From contig BLLK01000074.1 of NCBI GenBank assembly GCA_021927905.1, forward strand, positions 682,001 through 746,000: DNA of 64,000 bases. Reading direction: 5' to 3'. The notes under the pieces are model-generated. The model made no database searches. It was not told where the DNA came from and was given only the letters and a program-made list of their open reading frames with translations. Source of the DNA: Chaetoceros tenuissimus (lineage: Eukaryota; Bacillariophyta; Thalassiosirophyceae; Chaetocerotales; Chaetocerotaceae). Made by a program: the position numbers and the translations under genes. Below are positions 41,716 through 51,971 of the stretch, one piece after another (the first letter of the stretch is position 1; each line of letters opens with the position of its first letter).

Positions 41716-43275
41716 ATGTCGACAGCAGTAAACAGTGAAGATTTCAGTGTCAGTCGGTGGCAAGCAAATGCAACGGCACAGATTGTTAGTGCTTCCATTT
41801 CTTTTCTAGCATCGCTTATTATCGTGGCTAGTACAAGCAAGATCTTCTTTTCTCTACAAAGAAACAGTAAACACGACGAAGCAAATGAAGTTGTTAACAA
41901 TAAGAAGACGAGTCCATATCGCCGCATCATCTTTCTGATTAGTGCTTCTGATATTTTGTATTCTTTGGCATTCATCACCGGGCCGTTCATGGCTAAGAAG
42001 ACAAACCCTCAAGCTCTATGGGCAGTCAGTGACTCTAATATCGCATGTGCAGTGAATGGATTTTTCTTCACTGTTGGAGCAACTGCAAGTCTATTGTACT
42101 ATGCTTCTTTGTGTTACTTTTATTACTGCAAAATATCCAAGCAGATGAATGATGAGGAATTCAAGAGGAGGTATGAAAAGAAAATTCACATCATGATTGG
42201 AGTCATTTGCATAGCTAGTTCATGTGTCAGTTTTGCATTAAACACATTACACACCTATCCTACAGGGACCTTCTGCAGTAATACAACTACTCCTGCAGGA
42301 TGCAATCAACAGCCAGAGATATATGGGGAATGTGATCTAAAAATCAAGGTCTATGTCTCGTATTTTACATATTTCAATTTGCTGGTGATTTCGACATATT
42401 CCATAGTTGTCATGATCTACAGCATGATTCGTCTTGTCTATTCTGTCTCGAATAAAGATAGAATCTATGGCGATCTACCTGCAAATCCTACCGATGAACA
42501 ATTGCACATATATACTTTAAGAAAGCAGCTACTGAGGGAAACAATGTCTCAAGCAATCATGTACACTGGAAGTTGGTTTATCTGCCAAAGTGCATTAATT
42601 GCAGTGGCATTTTATTTTTTTAGAGGTGGTCCCCTTGAAAAGTTCCCTCCAGTAGTTTGTTTTGCTCTAGTACCACTGAACGGTGCCTTCAATGTTTTCA
42701 TCTATACAAGACCGGCAGTTCGACATGTGAGACGTGTGGATCCTAGCATTTCTCGTCTTCGAGCACTTTATATGGTCCTTAAAGCAGGTGGTGAAGCGCC
42801 AAAGATGGATCAAAGTTCAACCTCGACGAATCATCAACTACAGCAGCAGCAGCCACTCCCAGAAAAGAGTAGTCGAGAACCATTTCAATGTTATTACTAT
42901 GATGGAAATGATCTCTGTCTAAGTTTGGACAGTTTGAATTATGTAAGTTCTGTTGATTTGAGAGTTATGATTGGTCAAGATTCAATGGAGAGAGTTGCTG
43001 TTACGACTTGGTCTGGACAAAATCTTTCAAATACCACCATTACTTCGAATTGTAAAATTCGTGGTCTTGAGGGTGTTTCTTTTGGTGAAGACGTGAAAGA
43101 CTGCAGTCATTATTATGATCCTCGGTCAAACTTTGGTGGCAAAGATGGAATCGACACTTCAAACACCAATATGAATGTTGCTACGAATAGTAACATTGAT
43201 TGTTTTGAGGATTCACCTTTTGCCGAAGATGGGAATGAATATAATCATTATGATGTCAATACGCTTGAAAGATGA
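41716..43275 (+). CDS. GPCR-like seven-helix receptor (cAMP-receptor-like)
   Basis: Single-exon protein of 519 residues. Seven hydrophobic segments lie within about residues 20-335, starting with IVSASISFLASLIIVASTS. The pattern fits the class E / slime-mould cAMP-receptor-like group: 'RIIFLISASDILYSLAF' in helix 2, a Cys-rich loop before helix 3, and 'FVNVFIYTRP'-like 'FNVFIYTRPAVRHVRR' at the end of helix 7. Extracellular loop 2 has several Cys (TFCSNTTTPAGCNQQ...GEC) and an N-glycosylation site. The cytosolic tail is ~180 residues, Ser/Thr/Asn-rich. It would signal through heterotrimeric G proteins; the ligand is unknown. It lies between two copies of a MYND upstream region. Confidence 0.75.
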   Translation: MSTAVNSEDFSVSRWQANATAQIVSASISFLASLIIVASTSKIFFSLQRNSKHDEANEVVNNKKTSPYRRIIFLISASDILYSLAFITGPFMAKKTNPQALWAVSDSNIACAVNGFFFTVGATASLLYYASLCYFYYCKISKQMNDEEFKRRYEKKIHIMIGVICIASSCVSFALNTLHTYPTGTFCSNTTTPAGCNQQPEIYGECDLKIKVYVSYFTYFNLLVISTYSIVVMIYSMIRLVYSVSNKDRIYGDLPANPTDEQLHIYTLRKQLLRETMSQAIMYTGSWFICQSALIAVAFYFFRGGPLEKFPPVVCFALVPLNGAFNVFIYTRPAVRHVRRVDPSISRLRALYMVLKAGGEAPKMDQSSTSTNHQLQQQQPLPEKSSREPFQCYYYDGNDLCLSLDSLNYVSSVDLRVMIGQDSMERVAVTTWSGQNLSNTTITSNCKIRGLEGVSFGEDVKDCSHYYDPRSNFGGKDGIDTSNTNMNVATNSNIDCFEDSPFAEDGNEYNHYDVNTLER

Positions 43276-43319
43276 TCTGGTGGGATATAAGAAATTATTC
43301 AGCTGTTAGTAATATGAAT

Positions 43320-43660
43320 CATTAGTCTACAAGTTGTGAAAAATCTATCTCTTTCACTCTTGACGTCCTTTCATCTCATTTTTTAAACTGTAACAATTCT
43401 TATAATAAGGTCGATGTGACCTATCATGAATTTTGTAAAATTGAAAAAACTTCTTTTGTGTATAACGGTAACGAAACTGCTTTTGCCCTCATCACTAAAT
43501 AATGTTATAGAATATTTTCTATTTCATTGTCCACTGATTGGGAGTTCTAATCGTTAAGCTTTTATATGAAAGCAAATTTAGAAGAGGATATTAGCTAAAG
43601 GAAAGTATATATATAAGAGGTTGACTTTAATTGCTGAAATGTCATCATTTATTTGCATTA
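43320..43660. repeat. Copy 2 of the MYND1 upstream region
   Basis: Degenerate duplicate of 41036-41420, same orientation, downstream of the receptor gene. No MYND coding sequence is attached to it on the left side. It may be what remains of a MYND gene's 5' region after the receptor and its neighbours were rearranged. Confidence 0.75.
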
Positions 43661-44641
43661 GTGAGAACAATATCAAGTTCATGCATCTCAATTGCCTCTC
43701 TCTATTGACCGTCTGTAAGCGTCCGTTTTTCACATTCGAAAAAGTAACGAGTAACTAGACTAGCTTTCCTCACCAACCATTCAATACATGACACATATCC
43801 AACACTAAGAGTATGTACGGTGTCACTCACTTGTGCTTACACATTACCTTACTGCACATCTTACAAATAAATTTGTGATCATGATCCTTGACACATTTGT
43901 TAGCTTGTCTGTGCAATGAAGGCAGCCGATGTAAGTATATGAAGATCTCGCTCGCTTTGTTTGCGGTAGAAGACATGACTATAATGAAGAATTGTAATTG
44001 CTTAATCTTTTCAGAGCAGGAATTAGACACTCCATTCAAAAAAGGCTGAATCTTGAAACGACGAGTAGTCTCGCTCTCATCTACCGCTGCGTGTTACAAA
44101 GTAGTAAATCTTTACGATTCTTTGTTCGAAGAACTTCTGACATTTTTGCGTCTCTTTTTAGTTCAAACAATAGGTCGGCAATCTTTGAAAAGGCAGATAG
44201 ATGAAAATGTGCTCGTCAATCTCTTCTAAAAAGGAGCAAGGGAGAAATGAAAATGGGTACCTCAAAATGTTGCAGGAGTAGAATGACTTCTTACTGAATA
44301 CTTCTATTTACAATATCAGTAACAAAGTGCCAGTAGGCGAAAATCTGTTGATCGAGCTCTGAATTTTCTCATGGTAGCATTTAGAAGAAGAATTATATAG
44401 ACATCCAATTGAATGAAAGTACAGTCTATTTGATAGGTACTACGTGCGCATTCTTATTTACAAATCTAGAGCAGCTCAATGATGAGTAAAGCTACCAAAT
44501 AGGTCATTGTGAAACAAAAAATCTAAAATGTCTAAGATTAGTATGAGTAAGATAACTACGAAGTAATTCTTTTCGTCAATATTATGAAGAATGCTTTCTC
44601 ACGAATTGTGTGGTCTACAACCTCATATTCTCGTTGCGTAT
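43661..44641. other. Intergenic, one Cys-rich open frame
   Basis: Mostly non-coding. The minus-strand frame 43827-44039 ends HRQANKCVKDHDHKF followed by CKMCSKVMCKHK, which vaguely resembles a small zinc-binding tail such as that of piggyBac-type transposases. It lacks the first Cys pair and any DDE domain, so I do not call it a gene. Confidence 0.3.
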
Positions 44642-45830
44642 TTATTCTTCATCTTTCGCTTTGAAAGTGACCAAACACTTTACTCTCTTCTTGCCATGAC
44701 TTTGCAAGGACCCTACCAAAAATTTCTTTTCTAAATGATCCTTTTTCAAATCATCTATATTCTTGGTTTTCTTGTGATATGCTTTGAAGACTGGACAGAG
44801 ATACTTATGCCCGAAGCCTTTGGTTCCAGTCTCTTCATGGTAGAGATAGTTCAACCGCTGGCAATTTTTGCAACAAAATTTCACAGCTCTACAGCTTTGG
44901 CATAACATCAACCTCTCTTCATCAGCCTCATGCATGGCAAGTGCAACAACGATTTGAAATCTGATTGCTCTTGAAGTCGAGGTACTTTGTCATTGCCTCA
45001 ATGCAATGTTCTTCTACTTCTACGGAGGAGCTTTTCTCTCCAAGATAGAAAGTTGCGTAGTAACCAAGAATAGCAGATCCCAAGAATACTTCACCATAGG
45101 GTAAAGGATCACATTTGGATAAAAGAAGCGAATTACAATTGTTTCTTGCAATTTGAAATAATTCATTTTTTCTTGCTCCTTGATCGAGGATATCAAATCG
45201 AAGTTCCTCAACTAAAGAAAATAGAAAAAAGTTTGCAACCTGGTCCATCGGAAAGTTTCTATTGATTCGTCGATCAGCCTCACGCATATCACTTGCAAGA
45301 TATTTCACAGCCTCACTCATTTGAAGCCTGCTTAGTTCAAAGAAGCTTTTTACAGTTAAAAGCGTTTTCAGAGCTGATAAATTGTTCCTCGACATTGTTG
45401 TTGTCTAGAGCTTCATTCATTATGGCGGCAATTTTTACAATGATGTCTTTGTGTAAATTATGATTAGGTTTGTCGACTCGTAAAAGAAACAAGTCGATGT
45501 AAGGTGCCAATATTGTTTTTTTTGGAAGAAAATTGAAGCATCTGCTTTCCTTTCTAAATTATCTGTTTTTGAGTGGTCTGTATTCTTATTTCTTTTCTGA
45601 TATGCTTTGAAGACAGGACAGAGATACTTATGTGACAAGCCTTTGGTTCCAGTTTCTTCATGATGAAGGTAATTTAACCATTGATGATCCTTACAACAAA
45701 ATTTCACAGCTCTACAGCCTTGGCATACCATCAACCTAACATTGAGATTGTATGAAAAGTGAAAGTAGCCGTGAATATAGTTCGCCTAACCAGTCCCGAT
45801 AGACTTTATACGCCGAGGCATAATCAGATT
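44642..45830 (-). pseudogene. Mosaic MYND-family pseudogene
   Basis: Reading 5' to 3' on the minus strand there is an N-terminal fragment (45825-45750, GELYSRLLSLFIQSQ). A stray MYND-finger segment follows (45740-45545, RLMVCQGCRAVKFCCKD...YLCPVFKAY...NLERK). Then comes the middle of the gene (QMLQFSS, LAPYIDLFLLRVDK, NNVEEQFISSENAF) to a TGA near 45350. After a frameshift the gene resumes (FFELSRLQM...CCTCHA), and after a 4-base insertion near 44935 it ends with a second finger (HEADEERLMLCQSC...KAKDEE). A normal member has one finger, at the end. At least three frame breaks are present. The inserted finger segment replaces the stretch equivalent to NYSEALDVCQ in the paralogue at 49.0-49.4 kb. 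Confidence 0.8.
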
Positions 45831-46107
45831 GATTAGAACCTCTGATATTGCAATTTATGAATTGGCATATGAACTTTGAATACTACTCTGATTCTATTTG
45901 GATGATACACATTGCTACATATATATACAAGTGAGAACATCTCTACATAATTATAAAAATACAAAGCGTGAAAACATCAAGAAGCCTATTTACATCCTCT
46001 GCAAAGTAAAAATGAAGCCAGTGCTAAATACTTATTGTGAAAGTAGAAATGTACGAGGTCTATGCTTAGTAGTAAAAGTGAAATACCTCTATTTTGTCTC
46101 TCTATGA
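45831..46107. other. Short intergenic stretch
   Basis: Between the mosaic pseudogene and MYND2. A weak further remnant of the N-terminal part (CAATTCATAAATTGC-like sequence near 45855) may be present. No gene. Confidence 0.35.
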
Positions 46108-47394
46108 TTATGAAAAGATCCGTTCAATTCTAGTCAAGCTTTTGTTGTCACCAGTCTTGAGTTTTGGCTCTTGAGTTTTGAAAAGTATCAAACAATTCAC
46201 TCTCTCCTCATCAACACTTTGCAAAGTACCTACCAAAAATGATTTACAGGCTCTACGAAACTTTCTATCTAAATGATCCTTTTTCGAAGCATCTGTATTC
46301 TTGTTTCTCCTGTGATATGCTTTGAAGACTGGACAGAGATACTTATGCCCCAGGCCTCTAATTCCAGTATCTTCATGGTGGAGGTAGTTTAATCGTTGGC
46401 AATTTCTACAACAAAAACTTACAACTCTACAGCCTTGGCATAGTAGCAACTTATCCTTGTCAGCTTCATGACAAGTAGAACAGCAATTTGAAAGCTGACT
46501 GCTCTTGAAGTCGAGGTACTTTGTCATTGCGTCAATACAGTGTTCTTCTACTTCGAAGGAATTGCACTTTTCGTAGAAAGTTGCATAGTAACAGAGAATA
46601 GCAGATGCCAAGTATGCATAGAAAAGTTCTTCAACAAAAGGCAATCTAGCAGATTCTAATAGGTATAATTTGCAATTGCCTTGTGCGAGTTCCAGTAATT
46701 CATGTTTACTTGCTCCATTGTCGAGTATATCGTATCGAAGCTCTGCAATCAAAGAAAAGAGATAAAAGTTTGACAACTCATTGATTGGAAAATCCCTTTC
46801 GATTTGATCATCTTTCCGAAGCATTGTTTCTGAAAGGTACTTGACAGCATGGTACATTTGAAGCCTACTCAATTCAAACAAGCAATTTAAAATGTAGGCA
46901 TTTTGAGAGCCGATGAATCTCTCTTCGACATCATTTTCTGTTCCAGCTTGATTTACAATCTCGATAAGCTTCTTGATGACATCTGCATGCAAATCATGTT
47001 TCGACTTGTCAACTCGTAATAGAAACAAGTCAATATATGGTGCTAGAAGAGGTTTGTTGACGAATGGAGAAGAAAACTGCAAAATTTTGCGGCATTGATT
47101 GAGAGCCTCGGAATATTTTTGAGAATGCAAGAGAACAAAAAATAGACGTGTATTCAATGCCGCTATCCTGTCACAGTAGAACTTATAGCAACTCTGAACA
47201 AAGTCTAGTTCTTTGAATTGCTCCTGAATTTGAATTTGATCTTCAATAAGCAATCGGCGTCGGAGCCAACTCATTTTGGGGAGGTTGTCTAGTTTGAGGC
47301 TGAATTCAGAATCTGCATGGTCCAATTCTCTCAGCTTCTTTATGTTTGCTCGACCTTTCTTTGTAGTCTTCTTTGCCTTGCTCTTTTTACCCAT
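46108..47394 (-). CDS. MYND-type zinc-finger protein 2
   Basis: Protein of 428 residues from the ATG at 47394 (MGKKSKAKKTTKKGR). The open frame extends upstream but the paralogues start at this MGK. It has a basic N-terminus, then a TPR-like helical body (SEALNQCRKILQFS, APYIDLFLLRVDK, FELSRLQMYHAVKYL, AELRYDILDNGA). The C-terminal MYND finger reads CCSTCHEADKDKLLLCQGCRVVSFCCRNCQRLNYLHHEDTG...GHKYLCPVFKAY. All seven Cys and the His are present. It is the only fully open member of the right-hand trio and probably the functional one. Likely a nuclear or cytosolic protein-binding factor; partner unknown. Confidence 0.82.
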   Translation of the reverse strand: MGKKSKAKKTTKKGRANIKKLRELDHADSEFSLKLDNLPKMSWLRRRLLIEDQIQIQEQFKELDFVQSCYKFYCDRIAALNTRLFFVLLHSQKYSEALNQCRKILQFSSPFVNKPLLAPYIDLFLLRVDKSKHDLHADVIKKLIEIVNQAGTENDVEERFIGSQNAYILNCLFELSRLQMYHAVKYLSETMLRKDDQIERDFPINELSNFYLFSLIAELRYDILDNGASKHELLELAQGNCKLYLLESARLPFVEELFYAYLASAILCYYATFYEKCNSFEVEEHCIDAMTKYLDFKSSQLSNCCSTCHEADKDKLLLCQGCRVVSFCCRNCQRLNYLHHEDTGIRGLGHKYLCPVFKAYHRRNKNTDASKKDHLDRKFRRACKSFLVGTLQSVDEERVNCLILFKTQEPKLKTGDNKSLTRIERIFS

Positions 47395-48143
47395 CTCGAA
47401 ACGATTCAATTTGAAACAATGAAGATAGGTAGACTTTTTGAAATTTGATTCTTCTTCATATTTTAAGCTCACTTTTTTGGTGTCAGCTTTCAAATTCTGG
47501 CAGTTAAAAAACGGTTTGAAAGTAAGATTCAAGTTGCTTCGAAAATGTTCCACCAGGTTCCACTCATTTTTCCCCCACAGATAAATTAGAAAGTTGAAAA
47601 CAATATGGTATCTCTATCTACTACATACTCTCGTTACCCCTATCGAAAATATTAATTGTTACAGTGGTCGCCTTTTTAGGGGTCTCATTCATACACTTGG
47701 AGGAGCTCTAAAACATGCCAAAGTGAATCTAATTCTTCCGCCCGGCTCGAGCAAAGATCAGCACTTGCTTAAATCTCTTCTAAAAAAGAGGAAAGTGTAT
47801 TGGAGATAGTATGGGAGATAGTAGTTTCTTTTAGTGAAGCGATGAATGCTCTTCTCAATACATACTACATGCATTTCCAAAACTGCCAGCTGCTAGATCT
47901 AACTCTCCTTTTGCTCGTATTTCGAAGAAAATTCTTTAGTGAGAATTACAATGGCATGAGTCTTTTTGACAGAAACGTTTGGTGTGGCTATATGATGAGT
48001 AAAGTTACTAAAAACTAAACATGTAATAGGTCTACGCCTAGTAATAAAAACGAAATAATTACAAAGTAGACTACTTCTCGCTAAAGAATATATCCTACGA
48101 ATCGTCTGGACTTTCTCATTCCGTGTTGAAGAGAACATAGTAT
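47395..48143. promoter_or_regulatory. MYND2 upstream region and downstream flank of MYND3 relic
   Basis: Contains AATTCTGGCAGTTAAAAAAC at about 47494-47513, a sequence repeated upstream of the MYND3 relic (49522-49540) and, slightly altered, at 51560-51580. The rest has no recognised gene; the small plus-strand frames 47594-47809 and 47800-48018 show no domain. Confidence 0.45.
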
Positions 48144-49360
48144 TCAATCTTTATCTACAGTCGTGAAAGCTACCAAACACTTTACTCTTTTCTCATCAAC
48201 ATTTTGCAAGGTACCTATCGAAAATGTTTTACAGGCTCTACGAAACTTCCTATCTAAATGATCCTTTTTCGAATCATCTGTATCCTTGTTTCTCTTGTTG
48301 TATGCTTTGAAGACTGGACAGAGATACTTATGCCCCATGCCTCTAATGCCAGTCTCTTCGTGATGAAAGAAGTTCAATCGTTGGCAATCTTTACAACAAA
48401 AACTTACAACTCTACAGCCTTGGCATACCATCAACCTATCTTCATCGCTCTCGTGGCAAGTGCAGCATGAGTCTGAAAGCTGACTGCTCTTGAAGTCGAA
48501 GTACTTTGTCATTGCGTCAATACAGTGTTCTTCTACTTCTGATGAGGAGCACTTTTCGTAGAAAGTTGCATAGTAACAGAGAATAGCAGTTGCCAAGTAT
48601 GCTTCGCCAAAAGGCAATGGATCGCATTTGGATGAAAGCATGGAATCACAATTGCCTCGTGCACATTCAAATAAGTCGTACTCATTTGCTCCATGATCGA
48701 GGATATCAAATCGAAGTTCATCAATAATTGAAAATAGAAAGAAATTAGACCCCTGATCTGTTGGAAAATTTCTATTGATTTTTTGATCAGCTTCTATCAT
48801 ATTCCGTGAAAGATATTTTACAGCACCATACATTTGAATTCTGCTCAATTCCCTCAAACATTTTATGATGTAAGTGTTTTGAGCACTAATGAATCGATCA
48901 TCAAGAATGTTTTTGTTTTATAGCGTCATTTAGAATTTCAGAACCTTCGTAATAACTAAAGCATGCAAATATTGTCTTGATTCTTTATCAAGTCGTAAGA
49001 GAAACAAGTCAATGTGCGGTTCTAGTAGAGTTTGACTTTGGGAGAAAATTGAAGCATCTGTTGGCATACATCAAGAGCTTCTGAATAATTTTGAGATTGT
49101 ACAACAAGGAGTGAAAGTAGCCGTGAATATAATTCGCCTATCCTGTCCCAATAGCATTTATACCCATCGCGTGCGAAATATAATTCTTTGGATTGTTCAT
49201 GAATTTGAATTTGCTCTTGAATTAGCATTCTTCGTTCGGCATACTTTGTTGAGGGAACGATATCTAGTTTGAGGTTGAATTCACAATATTTGCCGTCCAG
49301 CTCTTTGAGACGATCAAGTTGCTTTGCTCGAACCTTCTTTGGTTTCTTCGTCTTACCCAT
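48144..49360 (-). pseudogene. MYND-family pseudogene 3 with multiple frameshifts
   Basis: The 5' part (49360-49025) reads MGKTKKPKKVRAKQ to QQMLQFSPKVKLY and stops. A -1 shift gives LEPHIDLFLLRLDK...VITKVLKF and a TAA. A short stretch of another frame (SEILNDAIKQK) follows, then the original body resumes with DDRFISAQNTYIIKCLRELS. It stays open through the MYND finger (CCTCHESDEDRLMVCQGC...GHKYLCPVFKAY) to the stop at 48144. All family segments are present in order, so this is an otherwise complete copy inactivated by at least three small indels within about 160 bp (48880-49040). The finger-containing 237-residue frame remains open and could make a truncated protein. Confidence 0.8.
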
Positions 49361-49721
49361 CTTTTATGTTAAATTGATTAGATCAAATAGATGAAGCTGG
49401 TCAGTCCTTTTTGCTTTTTCAGATTCAAGTTTGAAGTCAAGCTTTCAACTCTAAAGAACGATGCAAAAATAAGAAATAAGTAGGCAGTCCAAGCTTGTCA
49501 AAGTACAAGTTTTCACTGGCAAATTCTGCAGTTAAAAAACGGGTACAGTACAAATCTAAAATGTTCCATGAAGTTCTCTAAATTTGCGAAGGCCGCTTGA
49601 TGTCGAACTTCATATTTCATCACAGCTTCATGTTGAACGAGAAGCATCTCTATTGTAGTCGCCTTTCATTGTCTAATAGTAATCTTTATCTAATTATCAG
49701 AGAGCATCTTCCGATTCAACC
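49361..49721. promoter_or_regulatory. Region between MYND3 relic and MSP-domain gene
   Basis: Divergent 5' flanks. The shared element AAATTCTGCAGTTAAAAAAC lies at 49521-49540. 'AAATGTTCCA' follows it here and in the MYND2 flank. Confidence 0.45.
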
Positions 49722-51047
49722 ATGTTTGATTGCAATTATGCCATTCCTAATTCATTCGCTTCGAATGTTCACGATCATAGCATTAATGTTGGTGGTTCGG
49801 CCACCAGCACTCACGTGAACAATACTGAATATAGAGTCATATACAATGTAATGCTTGAAGATGGTATCAAGGTCTTCCGATCGTCTAAAAAAACTTTTGA
49901 TCTGATTGGTGGATATTATCATAATCTAAGATATCACATGTACGATGTGTACTGTAGCGGAGATATCTTGATTGGCTATATGGTCCAGTCAACACTCATG
50001 AAAGATATAGGACCTTCCAACCCTTTTTGTAGACATGGTGGATTATTCTCTCCACTGTGCATGGATCTGAAAAACTTACATATAGCATACAGAGTTCATA
50101 ATGTACCAATTGCAGAGGCTCAAATGATTCCAGTTGGTACATTTCTAACTAATTACAGGGATTCAAGAAGTCGTCTTCAACGTCACATTCCAGAACTCAG
50201 CAGAACCCATCATTACAAAATTGAGCTGGTAGGAACAATGAGTGTTGGTGTCTATCCTCCATGCTGTTGCACAATTCCTAAGTTGATATTTCCTGATTTG
50301 ATACCTTGGAATAGATATGATGTATTCAAGCCTGAATATGACTTCTCTTCTCCAGTAATGAATTACATGGAACGCGATACTCATCAAAACGATGAGATAC
50401 TCTGCAGTAACTCAAATCCCAATATTGCACCGAATGATGACAATGTATTCATTCCTTCAAATAAAGTGAATTGTATGGAACGGGAGTCTGATCAAAATGA
50501 AGAAACAATGCTTTGTAACGACCCAACTCCCAATTTAACACAAGCTATTGAAATAGTTGACGAAGGCAATGTGTTTATTCTTCCATCGAATGATCAAGAA
50601 GACAATGCTTTAGTTCTCACTGCAACACTTGTCGAAGATGCTTGTGAGGACAATCAATGCAATAATACTGTTCACAGCAAAAAGGTTGTCTGTAAAAACA
50701 AGAAGAAAAATGAAAAAACGAAGTTTGCACTTGTAGTAGAACCAGATACCATACTTCGATTCAACATGACTCGCGATTCCTCCGCTGATGAAGTGTCTGC
50801 TACATTGACCCTCACAAGTCCTGGAGGAAATGTATACTTCGCATTCAATATTGAAATTACCAATCCAAATCGCTATTTTATAAGATCAAAGCAGGGAATC
50901 ATAGCTCCAGGAGATTCTGTACCTGTCAAATTCGATCTTGTTGAAGCAGAAAAGCAGAGGCTTTTGCAGACCTTTGATCGCCTTGGTGAGCCTACACTCG
51001 ACCACGCAAAAGGTACATTGCTGGTTCAATCCTCTATAAATAGATGA
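49722..51047 (+). CDS. MSP/VAP-domain protein with decayed 3' end
   Basis: Open frame of 441 residues. The first ~190 residues form an unrecognised globular part with several Cys and His (FCRHGGLFSPLC, YPPCCCTIP). An Asn/Asp-rich linker follows. The C-terminal part is an MSP-like domain (about 335-435): LVVEPDTILRFNM, ATLTLTSPGGNVYFAFNIEITNPNRYFI and PGDSVPVKF. In VAP proteins this fold binds FFAT peptides at the ER surface. After the stop at 51047 coding similarity seems to go on in other frames (DETFAKDYL, then GSKASRELSELLTKIWDELS and NVRVRHVVED, to about 51229) but is broken by one shift and one TAA. The protein is therefore probably truncated. No signal peptide; cytosolic. Confidence 0.65.
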   Translation: MFDCNYAIPNSFASNVHDHSINVGGSATSTHVNNTEYRVIYNVMLEDGIKVFRSSKKTFDLIGGYYHNLRYHMYDVYCSGDILIGYMVQSTLMKDIGPSNPFCRHGGLFSPLCMDLKNLHIAYRVHNVPIAEAQMIPVGTFLTNYRDSRSRLQRHIPELSRTHHYKIELVGTMSVGVYPPCCCTIPKLIFPDLIPWNRYDVFKPEYDFSSPVMNYMERDTHQNDEILCSNSNPNIAPNDDNVFIPSNKVNCMERESDQNEETMLCNDPTPNLTQAIEIVDEGNVFILPSNDQEDNALVLTATLVEDACEDNQCNNTVHSKKVVCKNKKKNEKTKFALVVEPDTILRFNMTRDSSADEVSATLTLTSPGGNVYFAFNIEITNPNRYFIRSKQGIIAPGDSVPVKFDLVEAEKQRLLQTFDRLGEPTLDHAKGTLLVQSSINR

Positions 51048-51229
51048 AACATTTGCAAAAGACTACCTCATGCACGCCAATTAACTTGATGGATCAAAAG
51101 CTTCAAGAGAGCTAAGTGAGTTACTCACTAAAATATGGGATGAGTTGAGTTCAGAAGAGGATAGTAATATTTTACTCCACAATGTGAGAGTGAGACATGT
51201 GGTAGAGGATACCGCAAAGGATTTCTGAA
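51048..51229 (+). pseudogene. Detached 3' coding remnant of the MSP-domain gene
   Basis: Reads DETFAKDYLMHAN, TAA, then LDGSKASRELSELLTK and IWDELSSEEDSN, ending VRVRHVVEDTAKDF and TGA. It follows the MSP frame by one base shift. The amphipathic content and lack of stops outside the one TAA suggest former coding sequence rather than UTR. Confidence 0.5.
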
Positions 51230-51971
51230 AAAAATGTACCACCTTCTGAAAGGATCTCGGGCATTATATTTAATGAAATGACTTCTGAACTTTGAATACG
51301 TCTAAAGCAACAAAGCTGGAGGGTATTTTCCAGATGTTTTCTTCTTGAATGTATTTCCTTCGATTATATTCGAAATATTATTTTCAATCCTTGAAGCTGC
51401 AACTGCAAATTCATTTTATGTACGTAAGTATCAGACATCATTTGCATATGACTGCATAAAGTAAATGTCATTTCATAGACTTACGCCTTTGTAGTGCTTT
51501 ATTTATATAGAATAACTTAATCATTGAGTATTATTATTACTATTTGATTCAGATATATGAATTCTGACAGTTAAAAAAAGGTTAGCTTAGCATTGAAAAA
51601 GTAAAAAAATAACAAATGTATTCAAAAGCTGTCACATCCATCTCCTCGCTCTAAGAAAAACAGAGTTGCACATCAGTATATCAATAAAATATTTTCTCAT
51701 CCACATGTACATAGATTTCCAGTAGATGACTAGCCTTTCAAAATATAAATATGTTCCAATGACATGAGTGACATTGTAGTCGAAGAGACCGTTTAGACTG
51801 TCAAGACTCCACAAGAACAAAAAAGACAGGCGAGTTGCCTTTTCTTGCAGATTCTGACCGTTACGACGTCACACCGATACTTCTGCGAGATGTCATCTGT
51901 CGTCTGTCCGTCCGTCCTAAGAACTTAATCCACCACAAAAATTTTTGTTCATGCTTCATTTTTTTACATGA
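51230..51971. other. Intergenic upstream of the Atg22-like gene
   Basis: AT-rich. It holds AATTCTGACAGTTAAAAAAA at 51559-51578, related to the MYND upstream element, and ACGTCA at 51865-51870, 102 bp before the first ATG of the transporter gene. The small minus-strand frame 51632-51820 is not supported. Confidence 0.4.

Noticed and set aside
43827-44039. Cys-rich frame as a piggyBac-type transposase tail linked to the TTAA elements
   Set aside because: Only one Cys cluster, no catalytic domain, not near the elements; resemblance too weak.
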